Of a DNA stretch of 64,000 nt, positions 1 to 10,879 are shown piece after piece (positions within the stretch are counted from its first letter, which is position 1; each line of letters opens with the position of its first letter). Source of the DNA: Heligmosomoides polygyrus polygyrus (taxonomy: Eukaryota; Nematoda; Chromadorea; Rhabditida; Heligmosomidae); assembly GCA_947396885.1 (NCBI GenBank), contig OX377202.1, positions 7,502,001 through 7,566,000 on the forward strand, in the 5' to 3' direction. Under the pieces are notes generated by a model that was not told the DNA's origin, searched no databases, and saw only the letters and a list, made by a program, of their open reading frames with translations. The position numbers were made by a program, and so were the translations under genes.

Positions 1-1388
1 GTCAGGCGACGGTCAGCACACGGCATGCGGCCTTATTTGCTCCCTCGCTAGGGTAGATCCGCGTTATAACATGTCAGGCGGCGGTCAGCTGTGTTTGAAT
101 GCGCTTTACCCGCCGAAACGTCCTTAGAACCGCGGTTAATTGTTGTTGTTTTTTTGCTTGTTTGTTCGTTTCGTTCTTTCTTTTTTTCAGGTCCTATTCT
201 GTTCTCTTCAATCGGCTCTGGAGTGTCAAGAAGTTAATTTGTTAGATAACAAGTGCTCCGACACGCCTGTCGGCGTGCCTCGCACTTGCGCGCTTCGCGC
301 TACCTTAGAGAGTCACTAAGCCAAGATCACTCACTTCAAGCAGCTGCTCTGCTTGTGCAGCCTTCTCGGCACCTTAGCAGTAAAAAGAGGTATTTGAAAA
401 CCTTAGCAATTTCGAACATTGGTCTACCTTCTTTAAGATCAGGTGAGTAGTTTTTCGATATGAAGCCGTCCAGCTCTCCCTCTCTCCATCCTCAACATCT
501 CTTCAACGTCGGCACTATCTTCAGTATTTCATTTGCGTTAATCAGTGCTTTCGTCCTCAGACTGTTGTGGAGCACTCCTTCGGACATAGTACCCGCGTGT
601 CTCCCACCCCCCCCCCATCCCAACCGGCTAAATCTGGGATAAAACCACCGGTCAGGCGATCGATAATATCAATCGATACTGGCCTCCACATTGAAACTTT
701 CCACCTGATGTGGACCACTCCTTCGGCCATAACACCCGCGTGTCTCCCACACCCCCCCCCCCTCTCCACCCCGATCGGTGGAGAGGGGGGATGGAAGATC
801 TGGGAGAAAGCCACCGGTCAGGAGCTCGATTAGCCCCAGGGCTGACGTTTCGTGCCGCTTGAACGACATCCGCAAAAATCGATAATATCGATCAATATCG
901 ATTGATAGTAATCTACGCTTCAAAAACGAAGTTCATAATCATGTTCAGCGACCTCAATTACCCCTAGGGCTGAAGTTTCGGACCGCTTAGACGATATCCG
1001 TAAGAAATCGATAATTTGATCTATATCGTTCGATGGTGATCGACATTTCAAAAACGAACTTCATATTCATGTTCAGCGACCTCGATTACCCCCAGGGCTG
1101 AAGTTGGCGACGTGTTCGGCACGTCTACGGCTCGCCATGCACGGTCGCCGACGCGTTCGGCACGTCTACCGAGTCGCCAGGCACGTTTGGCGACGTGTTG
1201 ACTCGTCTACTGAGTCGCCAGGCACGTAGGCGTCTTGGTATTTCCGCTATTTTCTTGCCTTAATTTGTGCCCCGTAATTTCCCCTATTTTATGACTCATC
1301 GCGTCGATCGATAGTGTGACTCATCGCTTAGCGGATTATTATATAGTATGATTTTTAATTCTGTGGGTCCCCGGACTAGGATAGATCT
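1..1388. mobile_element. Palindromic GGATC-type element, interrupted by tandem-repeat DNA
   Basis: The left part (1 to about 245) matches the inner half of the family copies at 44006 and 63583, including ATAACATGTCAGGCGGCGGT. The right terminus GGTCCCCGGACTAGGATAGA lies at 1365-1386. Between them about 1.1 kb of unrelated sequence with tandem repeats has been inserted. The left terminus is cut off by the window edge. Confidence 0.65.
545..1230. repeat. Three tandem duplications of different period
   Basis: A unit containing CACTCCTTCGG and ACCCGCGTGTCTCCCAC plus a C-run occurs at about 570-660 and again at 712-820. A second unit of about 128 bases, starting CCAGGGCTGA and holding TCAAAAACGAA and CATGTTCAGCGACCTC, begins near 834, 961 and 1091. 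A third, GGCGACGTGTTCGGCACGTC, repeats every 45 bases or so from 1103 to 1228. None is coding. Confidence 0.7.
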
Positions 1389-2380
1389 CCTCAAACGTCT
1401 CAGGATACAGACTGTAGAAGGAAGCTCAACAATGCTGAGGAGAATTTCATTAGGATAACGATGTAACGTCCAATTCTCCTTACGATGCCCACCTACATAA
1501 CGGCAATGGACATCAGAAAGCTGCTACCGTTGAAATCCTATGGATTTTTTCAGTATTTCAACAGTAGCAGTTCTCTGACCAAAACTGTCGCTTTGTTCGT
1601 GACTACCGTGAGAATTTGGCACTTTAGGTTAGCGTACCACACTTTCCGCTGTCCTAATGAGGTCTACCAATCGACACAAAGAAAGACTCTCGTACATGAT
1701 GCCTTCGAGACAATTTCTCTTCATCCAGAATCCAGTGCCTCAATCGCCGGCAACCTACTCGACCTATGTTATCAGGGACAAAACACTCAAAACCTCAAAA
1801 CACTAAACATTGGATCAAAAATCTTCAAACAATTTGGGCAACGAACGCCAATTTCGCGAATCCCCGATCTTTGGATGATCCGGATAAGGGAGATTTGGCA
1901 GATTCCGGGTTTTTGAACGGTTCGGATCTGGATATCCAAAAATGATTAATTCGGATCCAAGGTACACAAAACAAAAGGACAAACTGTAGGCTGCTATACA
2001 ACCGATATTCATCATTTCGCCTTCCTTTCCTATATTTACCTTGACAAAAAATATTGTCACTGTCTCTAAAAGTCTCCAATGTCGTCCCGAAAAAGCTCGT
2101 TCTGATTCAGAAGACATTCAATCTGACTTCAGTAGCGTCAAGCCTGCGTGGAAGAGTGTCCACTTTGAGGTGAAAATTGTGAGTTCCCCTTCTTCTCTTC
2201 TGTCATCTAGGGCTTTAGGCGGCTCTTCGGAGACTTGAAAATGGCTCCATGCGTTGGAAGTTAGACAGACTGCTTCAAAGCCGCTTCACTTAGAATCCCC
2301 AACATGGCCATTAATGACCAAAGGAGAGACGTCTTCATCTCATAATCCGATCCTAGCGTTACAATCAGTGGAGGAAATTC
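1389..2380. other. No recognisable gene
   Basis: An open frame of 143 codons at 1485-1916 on the plus strand has no recognisable domain, no signal peptide and no good splice context. The window contains other frames of this size in repeats. Nothing else could be identified here. Confidence 0.4.
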
Positions 2381-2640
2381 TGCGAATACAAGGAAACGGT
2401 AGAGGGGGGGGGGGACGTGGAACAACTGCAGAAATGTGGCCTAGAAAACTCTGCGGTGTTATTTTCGCGCCTTTTGGCCTTTAGCGTACGTCTAACAACG
2501 ACTAAAATACGGGATGAGGCCGGCACAATTAGCCCCTGACAGCCTAAGCGGTGTTATTTCCACTCATCTGAACCACCTTTTAACGGGGTAGGACGATGAT
2601 GTAGCAATCAAGATCAAGGACGTCAAAGTTCTCCGGAGAA
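2380..2640. repeat. Dispersed repeat, related copies at 4070-4290
   Basis: The stretch with ACGTCTAACAACGACTAAAA, then AAGCGGTGTTATTTC and the following bases is repeated with divergence at about 4070-4290. A neighbouring segment (GGCCGTTGTACCTTGACCTG) is itself duplicated at 3937-4060 and 4282-4412. The repeat class is unknown and there is no coding capacity. Confidence 0.65.
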
Positions 2641-2665
2641 GGGCGAGGGGCTTACAGTATAAGCT

Positions 2666-2725
2666 AGGGCGCGATAAATCGATATCTATGGCATCATGAT
2701 TGCCATAGATATCGATTTATCGCGC
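2666..2725. repeat. Near-perfect short hairpin
   Basis: GCGCGATAAATCGATATCTA (continuing TGGCA) is followed after a 7-base spacer by its exact inverse. It is part of a small MITE-like segment reaching to about 2800 (TATCGA and GCCGCGCAGCGACGC motifs), resembling sequence at 27460-27540. Confidence 0.75.
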
Positions 2726-2855
2726 CGCGCGGTTGATATCTATCTCCACCATGATGCCATGCCGCGCAGCGACGCAAGTGTAAACTAGGACTAACGCTAC
2801 GAAATCCAACACTGAATGGCACACTGGTGTGCTGTACCTTTGCGATGGACTACAT

Positions 2856-3176
2856 TATAAGGCCGGGGGCATACTTCCATCGCCTCGATGCCATCGCGGT
2901 GCTCAGTTCATGGCCATTCCGCCGCACGCGGTGGAATAGTCAAAGGAAGCTCCGCCGCAGCCGCCGCAACAGTGGCGGTCGGCATGCGCGATGGCTTCCC
3001 GCGCCCATCGGGCATGGCATACTTTTTCGCGCCGCAGGCGGTGTTTAGCGTTGGTCATGGACGGATCGCCGTCGCGCTCCCTTACAGAGCGATGGACGAT
3101 GCGACCAGCACTGAGACGTTCAAATTCCTTCGCATCGCTCTGCAAAACGGCGACGGGAAGTATGCACGGGGCCTAA
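2856..3176. repeat. MITE-like inverted repeat, AAGGCC..GGCCTTA-type ends
   Basis: The left end AAGGCCGGGGGCATACTTCC is matched in inverse by CGGGAAGTATGCACGGGGCC at the right. The ends abut TTA and TAA. GC-rich GCGATGG and CCATCGC motifs run through the interior. Short open frames here are by-products of the GC bias. Confidence 0.6.
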
Positions 3177-3199
3177 CACCTAACCTAGAGAGGTATTTA

Positions 3200-5020
3200 T
3201 TCTGAAATAGCTGGACATTGTGATCCAGAGCTGTCCTGATAAACAGAAAGATCAGCTAGGTTAAAGCAATAGTAGGCAAGAGTATCAGACCTAGTTTATA
3301 CTTGTATTGCTGGGCGGAGCGACAGTATGGATAGATATCGAGCCTTCGCATTACATAATCGGAATTGAAAATAATTTAAACCAAGTAGGGATGAGACACC
3401 TGTTCTCAAAAAGCATCCCAAACTCCATGTGCGTCCGCGCCAGCTCAATCAGTGTTAGTACTGCACTCCTAAACATTTTTTTACTTGCTTGACGAAGTAG
3501 ACAACGGTCCAATTCTGGAGAGCGTCGTAATTTTTATGCCTAGTGCGTTCCCTCTTGTCGAGCCATGTCATTACTCGTCTGCTGGCCATGCAAGTGCGCG
3601 TCAACTGCTTGACTGTGGCGATAGGTAAAGTTGTTCACATTTGTTTCAGGTTTTGTTTCATTCTGTCGTGTTTCTTCCACACTTCTCCACCCAACTATGA
3701 ATGCTACTTTTTTGGGCATCCATTCGATCATTACCAGGACTAGAGGACATGGCTGCACGGCCTCTACGTGGCAGGTCTTTTTGTTCCTATCATAATTTAA
3801 ATGAGAGCATCTGGTGGACCCTCCGCACCCCCCCCCCCTCAACTCGTACCCTTAGATGGTTTTTTACTATGGCCTGTGTACGATCAAAGTTCTTAGGAAT
3901 ACGCTAATGTCCAAGGGGGCGTACGCGGGTTAGGGGTGGAGCACTCCCAATGGCCGTTGTACCTTGACCTGTGGCTGCCGTTTGAATCGCCCATTGGCGC
4001 GAAAATCGCTCATTAGCGCTGGAGCACGGAAACCAGTGCCTTGGGAGTGGGACCTGATCCCCAATTCTGCGAATAGAAGAAAACACTAGTGGGACTGCGC
4101 AACGACTGCAGGAATGTGTCGCGGAGAACTCGATCGTGCCTTTAGGCCTTTAACGTACGTCTAACAACGACTAAAACAGGCTGAGGTCGGCATAATTAGT
4201 GCCTGATAGCCCAAGCGGTGTTATTTCGACCCATCTAAACCACCCTTTAACGAAGTACGACGACGATGTAGCGTTCAAGGTTAGGGGTGGGGACACTCCC
4301 GATGGCCGTTGCACCTTGACCTGTGGCTGTCGTTTGAATCGAGCATTGGCGCGAAAACCGCTCGTTCTAGAGCACGGAAACCAATGCTGTTGGGAGTGGG
4401 ACCTGATCCTTCAACGGTTACAAAGTAATGACTCACGTTTTCGCCCGCTCGTTGATCCGTCGATGCCTTCTTACAAGAGATTCCCCTTCATTGCTCCCTA
4501 CTTCTCCTCTCTCTGTCCTAGGGTTCAGACAGCGGAGCACTCGACACCGGAGCACCTCTACTGCGACTGGCGGTGGGTCAGTCGACAAATGCCCATAGCA
4601 TGCGTGGCATGTAGGCGTGGCGAGTAGCTACACACAGCAAATATAAATGCAGTCTTACCTTCTCTTTTCGATTACAGACCTGAGTTTCATTTGCTTCTGT
4701 ACTAAACAAGGGTTTAAAAAAAGTAACTTTTGTCGGCAGTTAATAGAACTCACTCCTAGTTTGCTGTGTTGAACGTAAGACTCACAAGGGCATAGGTTTT
4801 TGTGCTCCAGCGCAACGCGCGCGTAACTTTCGCAACAATTAGCCATTTCAATCGGTGCCACAGTTCAAGGTACAACTTCCACCGTACTCCTCCTAGGTGA
4901 GCAACTCACATAAGAAAACATGTTGCTGCTTGTTGCGATTCTCTTACCGTTATCCACCACAGTTCTAAGATTCGTTTGGAATATGAAACTACAATAAAAA
5001 TATAGGGAAGAAAAATCGTC
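3200..5020. other. Non-coding repeat-derived DNA
   Basis: This stretch holds the duplicated segments noted at 2380. It also holds a piece at 3541-3640 (TGCTTGACTGTGGCGATA) that recurs inverted at about 25030-25100, plus unrecognised sequence at 4650-5020. No convincing exon was found. Confidence 0.45.
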
Positions 5021-7231
5021 GGATCTATTCTAGTCCGGGGGCCACATAACTAAGAGGTAGGTAACAAAATGAACTGAGACTTACCGAGCGGCTCCTAGAG
5101 AACGAGTTGGAATATAAAAGAAACCAAAAACGAACGACAAATAAAAAAATTGCCAGGTTTACAACTGTCTCAGCGGGGCAAACAGCGACGGAATGGAGGC
5201 ATCCCGCGTGCTGACCGCCGGCTGACATGTCATAACCGGGATCTAACATGGTGAATAGGACGCATGAAGCCGCATGCCGCGTGCTGACCGCCGCCTGACA
5301 TGTTATAACGAGGATCCAACATGGTGAGGAGGGCACACAACTTTGCCGGCTTACATCATCATTTTCATTAGCGTCTGTCCCGCTTGGTGGCGGGGTCCGC
5401 TCTTCTGGTGTGGTGACGCCAATTCTCCCGATCAAATGCTTGATCAGGGTGCACACCAGCCATCTCTAAATCCAAGCGCAACGTATCTAGCCAACGTTGC
5501 TTCGGGCGTCCTCTGGGCCGCTTTCCAGGGACCACAAGATTCAGGCCAATCTTACACACGGTGTCGTCGTTAGCGCGAAGGACGTGGCCGTACCATCGAA
5601 GACGAGCTTCGCGTAGCTTCTCGGATATCGGGGCGACACCGAACCTCTGTCGTATGGTGTCGTTACGAACGCGGTCCAAACGCGTAACTCCCGCCGTCCA
5701 CCGTAGCATCTTCGTCTCCATTACACTGAGGCGGCTTTCAACTTCCTTCGTCACGGGCCAGCACTCAGCACCGTACGTCGCTACTGGGCGGACTACTGTT
5801 CTATAAACCTTCGATTTGAGGTGCTCAGGTATTGTCCTGTCGCAAAGCACCCCAGTCAGCGAGCGCCATTTGGACCAGGCTGCACTCACACGCGCATTCA
5901 CCTCCATCTTTAAGCTGCCATCGGACGTGACTGTTGACCCAAGATACTTGAAAGATGTCACTCGTGAGAGCGCAGTACCATCGATCTTAATAGATCCGTG
6001 CTCATTCACATCCGTCGTCAAGTATTCCGTCTTTTTGACGTTTAGCTTGAGACCGAACAATGCCAAACGATCGCACCACGCCTGTGCCTGTCGCTCGAGT
6101 TCGGTTTTGTCTTCACATGCAAGCATGACGTCGTCAGCATACAGCAGCGTCCAAGGTGCCGCCATTTGGAGATCTCGTGAGATTGCATCCATCACGACCA
6201 CGAAGAGCAGTGGGGATAGCGCAGATCCCTGATGCACCCCTACAGAGATGGGAAACTCCATCGAGGTGCCCGCTGGCGCTCGCACTCGACTCCTTGGGCA
6301 AGAGTATAAAATGCGCACCCACTCAATAAGCTCTTCAGGGATACCATGTTGTCGCAACGCGTACCATATAACATCTCGCGGAACGCGGTCGAAGGCCTTC
6401 TCCAAGTCCAGGAAGGCAAAATGCACCGGTTTCTGTTTCTCGCGGTGCTTCTCTAGCAGAAGACGAACGGCGTGAATGGCATCAACGGTGCCACAGCCAG
6501 ATACGAAACCACACTGATTCGTGGAAAGCTGTACGACATCCCGGATACGTCCGTCGACAATTCGCTCAAAGATTTTCATGGTGTGCGAAAGAAGACGAAT
6601 TGGACGGTAACTGGCGCAGTCTGCAGGACTGCCCTTCTTCTTCCAAATCGGGATGGTCGTGCTTTGCTGCCAACCCTCAGGCACTTTCTTCTCAGCAACA
6701 ACCTGATTGAAAAACGCAGTCAGCCAGTCAGCAGGGCACCAGCCCTTCGACTTCCACAGGTCAGCTGGCAGGTCATCGGGACCAGTGGATTTGCCTGACT
6801 TCATCTTCCTCAGGGCTGCTTCAGTTTCGCTCACTGTGATCTTCTGAACGGGACCGTATACAGGTGATGCAAAAGGAACAGCAGGATGTTCAAATTCTAC
6901 ATTCGAGATTTCCTCGAAGTAGTCGTGCCATCGCTTCACAGCCCTCTTAGGCCGGCCTGTCACTAGGGCCTGTCGCCTGCATTCGAATGTCCGTGTTTGG
7001 CTCGGCTTGCAAAAGCAAGCAGTTTCCAGTGGCACCACGTGGAGGAGCGGACATCGCCACCAACTTTGCCGGCTTACAACCGCAACAAATGTAATTTTTC
7101 GTTTTTTTTCTTTGTGACTTTTTCTTGTTTGGGGTCCTATGTTGTTGTGTAGGAGCCGCTCGGTAAGTCTCAAGTGGATTTGTTACATATAATACTTTTT
7201 AGGTATGTGGCCCCCGGACTAGGATAGATCC
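5021..7231. mobile_element. Palindromic element, GGATCTATCCTAG ends, split by an RTE LINE
   Basis: Ends are GGATCTATTCTAGTCCGGGG and its near-perfect inverse finishing at 7231. The inner halves carry paired copies of a CATGTTATAAC..GGCGGTCAGCACGCGGCATGC motif. Related copies occur at 1-1388, 17174-17570, 44006-44507 and 63583-64000. No transposase is visible in any copy, so this is a non-autonomous DNA element of unknown superfamily. The LINE at 5356-7060 sits between the two halves. Confidence 0.8.
5356..7060 (-). mobile_element. 5'-truncated RTE-class LINE with open reverse transcriptase
   Basis: A single uninterrupted frame on the minus strand covers the insert (the open frame extends from 7173 to 5368). 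It contains the reverse transcriptase palm motifs FAFLDLEKAFDRV and LYADDVML (YADD at 6141-6130). It also holds the RTE-type C-terminal region with LRWYGHVLRANDD and KRPRGRPKQRW. The endonuclease domain is missing. The element is flanked by an exact 18-base target duplication (5338-5355 and 7061-7078, CAACTTTGCCGGCTTACA), and its 3' end has a short ATGATG tail. The intact frame and perfect duplication suggest a recent insertion. Confidence 0.93.
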
Positions 7232-9140
7232 AAATCGTCATCACAACCGTGCACCCGCCTGACACGCATTTTTTGATTTCTGTTAATTGACCCCACGCTC
7301 ATGTTAATGTGCTCCTCTTCATAAAGATGGGGAATCGCCACACCTTTCCAGATGTCTACTCGTTTACCCGTATGTCCACCCCCACATGTCGTCCAGTTTT
7401 GAGGGTTGATATAAGGTCTCCACATATTTGGAAAGAGGAGGGAGAATCACCGCCGCTCTAGACTTGAATCCTGATGGGAACGTTTGAAAGGTGATGGACA
7501 AAGGTCAACTGACCTGCAGGCAGGACTTCGGTCTCCTGGGAAAGTCAAATGAAGGTGAAGAATGGCAAAGGTCCTTCAACGACGAATTGGTATTCTGGAA
7601 AAAAATAAAGGACCGATCGTGGTTCACATTGGGGCAGCATGTCCGTACTGGAGCGCGATAGACGCTGTGGTAGCCTAACCCCCTGCTGCAATTTTTCTAA
7701 CATCTGATGTAAAGTTCTGATGCACGTCCAGATAGGAGTTCATCCTGTAGCACCTCCATTCCAACTGGCGGCTTTTTCTAAGAGCCTGTTCGCACTTCGT
7801 GACAGGAGCGACCGGAGCGACGGATGTAGTGTGGTGTACGTAAATAATTAGCATTTCACACTACACTCGTCGCGAACGGAGTGTGGAGTACGCAATTATT
7901 TACGTACACCACACTACATCCGTCGCCCCAGTCGCTCCTGTCGCTCATGTCGCGAAGTATGAACAGGCCCTAAGCTCTTCAGCGCCACCCTCGAAAAAGT
8001 CCATTATATCTGGGTGAAATTCCACAGTGACAATAGCTTTGCAGCCGCGCTTAGCAGCTTCATTTTAAAAAATATAGAACATTTGCTGACCTAAGAAGTG
8101 AGTGTTTGATAAACTTGCAACCGGAAAAACCCGTTTAAGTTGTCCACCGTAGTTTCGGAGTGAAATTCAGGGAAATCGTTACGGGACCGAGTTGCCTATC
8201 CCTCTGCTAATCAGTCGCTGCAGCTAGTGATATTTGCTTGCATGGTTCTCCGGCGCAAATAGGGTCGAGGGGTTTGAAAAACCTGGTTTGAATCGCGAGT
8301 CTGTGGGCGTTGCACCTCGGACAACTCGGACAGTTTTTTTTTTCGGTTGCAAGTGTGTCGGCGAGTAAGGAAGTGTAGCTAATACAGGAGATTTCAGAAA
8401 AATTCTCTAAATGTTGAGTCAACCATGGTCAAGCAGAGCGTCTAGAACACATGCCAGAGAATCAGGGGTATCGGCGATACTCGCCTTTTCTGATTAGCAC
8501 ACACGTCCATCCTATACTATTGGCTGACACGTTCTCACCTCCGAATGCTGTCCACATTCGTGACATATATAAAATTTTCTAAAAGATGGAGGTCATTGTG
8601 CAGCATCCTTCGGAACTGGCTCAACATGAGCAGTTCATTTATACCGACAATTATTTTGTTAATCCATGCTCCTTTCAAAGTGAGCAGAATGCTCAACCCA
8701 CTCTATATTTAGGATGCACTAGTACTTGACTTCAGGTGCATTATCCGCTTCATTACCCTCTTTTATTCTTTTTGTCTTGATCGAAGAATGCTTTGGCATT
8801 CCTATGAATGTTTGAAGGCCATAAAGCATTCCTTTTTTCTTCTTTCTGGCATTCATTTGTTCATTTCACTCGTTCATTTTTTCATTCCTATATATGTCCG
8901 AAGGTCATAAAGCAAGTCATACACTGTTATAATACATTCAAATACATTCAACAGTAGTTTTATCAACTTTATTGGCTTAACATAAGCATAGCGATTGCAT
9001 ACAGAACTGCTTGAATAACACTGCAGCAACACAAACAGATGACTGCTCCTGAAGAAGCCGTTGCGGTTGCCGATGGTGACGATTCAGACGAAGAAGACCT
9101 AGGTGGAGGAGAAGAGCCTGGGTCCTACTCGGGGGGGGGT
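7232..9140. other. No gene; one MITE at 7782-7974
   Basis: The MITE starts AGCCTGTTCGCACTTCGTGA and ends TCGCGAAGTATGAACAGGCC, flanked by CTAA on both sides. Its inner arms pair over TGTAGTGTGGTGTACGTAAA. The remaining sequence has no recognised features apart from a weak internal duplication near 8800-8910 (AAGGCCATAAAGCA and AAGGTCATAAAGCA). Confidence 0.55.
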
Positions 9141-9143
9141 TAT

Positions 9144-9443
9144 CTAGCGCATGGTGCAAATTGCGGTCGCGTGGTTCTCACCGCATTTAGCACATCTTAT
9201 CGTCGACGTGCATTCGTGAAAGCAATGCGGTTGAAGGCATCGAACACAGAGGCCACGTAGCCTATTAAGAATATGCGCCTTCCAACACCATGGAATCGGA
9301 GCACGACACACTACGGTGGGATGGCGTGTACTTCGACACAGCACACAGATGCCTCTGATGGTGCCGTCGGGGTCTCTATAGCGTCTGATCCGTCTGATAG
9401 GGTGATCGTGCTCGGTCGTTACTTCTACGGGCCGACTGACCAT
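9144..9443 (-). pseudogene. Zinc-knuckle gag-like fragment (retroelement remnant)
   Basis: The minus-strand frame contains Cys motifs of the retroelement nucleocapsid type: CVLCRSTRHPTVVC (C-x2-C-x4-H-x4-C), CVRCLQPHCFHEC, and CAKCGENHATAIC (C-x2-C-x3-H-x4-C). Arrays of this kind occur in the gag proteins of nematode BEL/Pao-type LTR elements. No protease, reverse transcriptase or LTR was found nearby, so it is a fragment. The assignment to BEL/Pao is inference. Confidence 0.6.
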
Positions 9444-9865
9444 TTCTAGAGGGAACTAGGATGGAGTTCACCTAAGGGGTCGTGTCTCAGGGCTTCTAAG
9501 AGAGGTCTGGGGGATGAACTGGGTGCGAATAGTAGTCGGACGATGGAGCTCGGCAGCGAGCAGTAGCGAGTCGAGCGAGGGCAGCAGTGGCGGCGGCGTA
9601 ATGAAGAGCGAAATGGGGTCAATAACTGGGCGGGCAAACCAGAATCGCCTAGCGAGGAAGAGGAATAGACAGACACAGAAAACGAGCGAGAGACAAGGAG
9701 AAGAGGGAGGGCTAGAGAGAATGAATGAATGGACGAAAAAGTGATTCTCTCTTTAATTCTTTATTTCTTTTCACGAGGTTATCTCCAGTAGTTCACTTTT
9801 CCGTCTTAGTCTCTGATGAGGAGACTTTCCTGATACAATAGTGATAAAGAATAAAGGATAAAGGA

Positions 9866-10142
9866 GGGCGTTACTCAATCCCTTTGGGATACGCTACGCA
9901 TTCTACTTCTACGGGATATCGTGGGGGCGAGTTGAATGAGTATTTGGCCGTACAATGACTTACGGTGGCCTGCCGATGTAGAAGTCAGCGCTTTATCCTT
10001 TTCAGACAAGTCGGGTACCAATTCGCCGACCACGAAGGGATTGAAGGCTTGGTTGGCCTGGGCGGGGAATCCGAACCAGGAACCTGGTATCGGGTACACG
10101 CGACAGCCGGGGCCTCCTCCGACCGCGCCACGCGCGTCGCTA
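9866..10142 (-). repeat. tRNA-derived SINE copy
   Basis: Read on the minus strand it starts with a pol III A box (GTGGCGCGGTCGG) and a B box (GGTTCGGATTCCC) about 50 bases later. Then come the conserved body and a tail of CTTTATCC-type repeats. The same unit recurs at least ten times in the window in both orientations, for example 10152-10440, 10589-10870, 18147-18425, 57685-57950 and 61490-61795. Confidence 0.75.
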
Positions 10143-10151
10143 TACAATAAT

Positions 10152-10440
10152 GATAAAGCATAAAGGTTGACGTTGAACGATCCCGTTGCGGAATGCGCCA
10201 CGCACCCCACGGCTACGAGATATCGTCGAGGCAATTCGAATGCACAACTTGGCCTCTACAATATCTAACAATATCCAGCCGATAGAGAAATCAGAAACTA
10301 ATGTTTTATCCCTCCCAAACAAGTCTGATACCAATCCACCGACGGAAGGCTTGATTGACCTTGGCGGAAATCTGAACCAAGAATCCTAAATCGGAGTGCA
10401 CTCGGCAGCCGGTGCCTCTTCTAACTGCGCCACCTCGACT
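10152..10440 (-). repeat. tRNA-derived SINE copy, diverged
   Basis: It lies head to tail with the copy at 9866-10142. The A box (GGTGGCGCAGTTAG region near 10435) and B box are recognisable but mutated. The body motif ATGCGCCACGCA lies at its low-coordinate end. Confidence 0.65.
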
Positions 10441-10588
10441 AAAGTTACAGAATAGTCCACCACCTTCTATAGACTGCGTCAATGGAAGGGAGCATGTACA
10501 GGGTGTTCCCAAATAACGTGATGAAGGCTTGACGTTCCCCCCAAGCGAATGTATTTATTTATCTGCAGCACGGCGTTTTTTGTGCGTA

Positions 10589-10870
10589 TCTTTCTGGGCG
10601 CGTGGAGCGCAGTCGGAGGAGGCACCGGCTGTCGCCTGCACCCGATACCAGATTCCTGGTTCGGATTTCCCGCCCAGGACAACCAAGCCTTCCATCCCTC
10701 CGAGGTCGGTGACTGGTACCAGACCTGTCTGGGAAGGATAAAGCGCTGACCTGTTCATCGGCTGGCCACCGCAAGTCATTGTATGGCCAAATACGCATTC
10801 AAATCGCCTCCACGACATCCCGTAGAAGTAGAATGCGTGGCGCATCCCAAAGAGGATTGAATAACGCCGT
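10589..10870 (+). repeat. tRNA-derived SINE copy, best-preserved plus-strand copy
   Basis: It reads GGAGCGCAGTCGGAGGAGGC (A box), then CTGGTTCGGATTTCCC (B box), then the body with CATCGGCTGGCCACCGCAAG and GTAGAAGTAGAATGCGTGGC. The tail is CCTTTATCCTTTAT. It lies in inverted orientation to the two preceding copies. Confidence 0.75.
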
Positions 10871-10879
10871 CCTTTATCC

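Noticed and set aside
1485..1916. 143-codon plus-strand frame as a gene
   Set aside because: No domain, signal peptide, splice signals or family resemblance. The composition does not differ clearly from the surrounding non-coding DNA.
2888..3205. Ala-rich 105-codon frame
   Set aside because: It lies in a GC-rich MITE-like inverted repeat. The opposite strand is open as well, which is typical of repeat composition.
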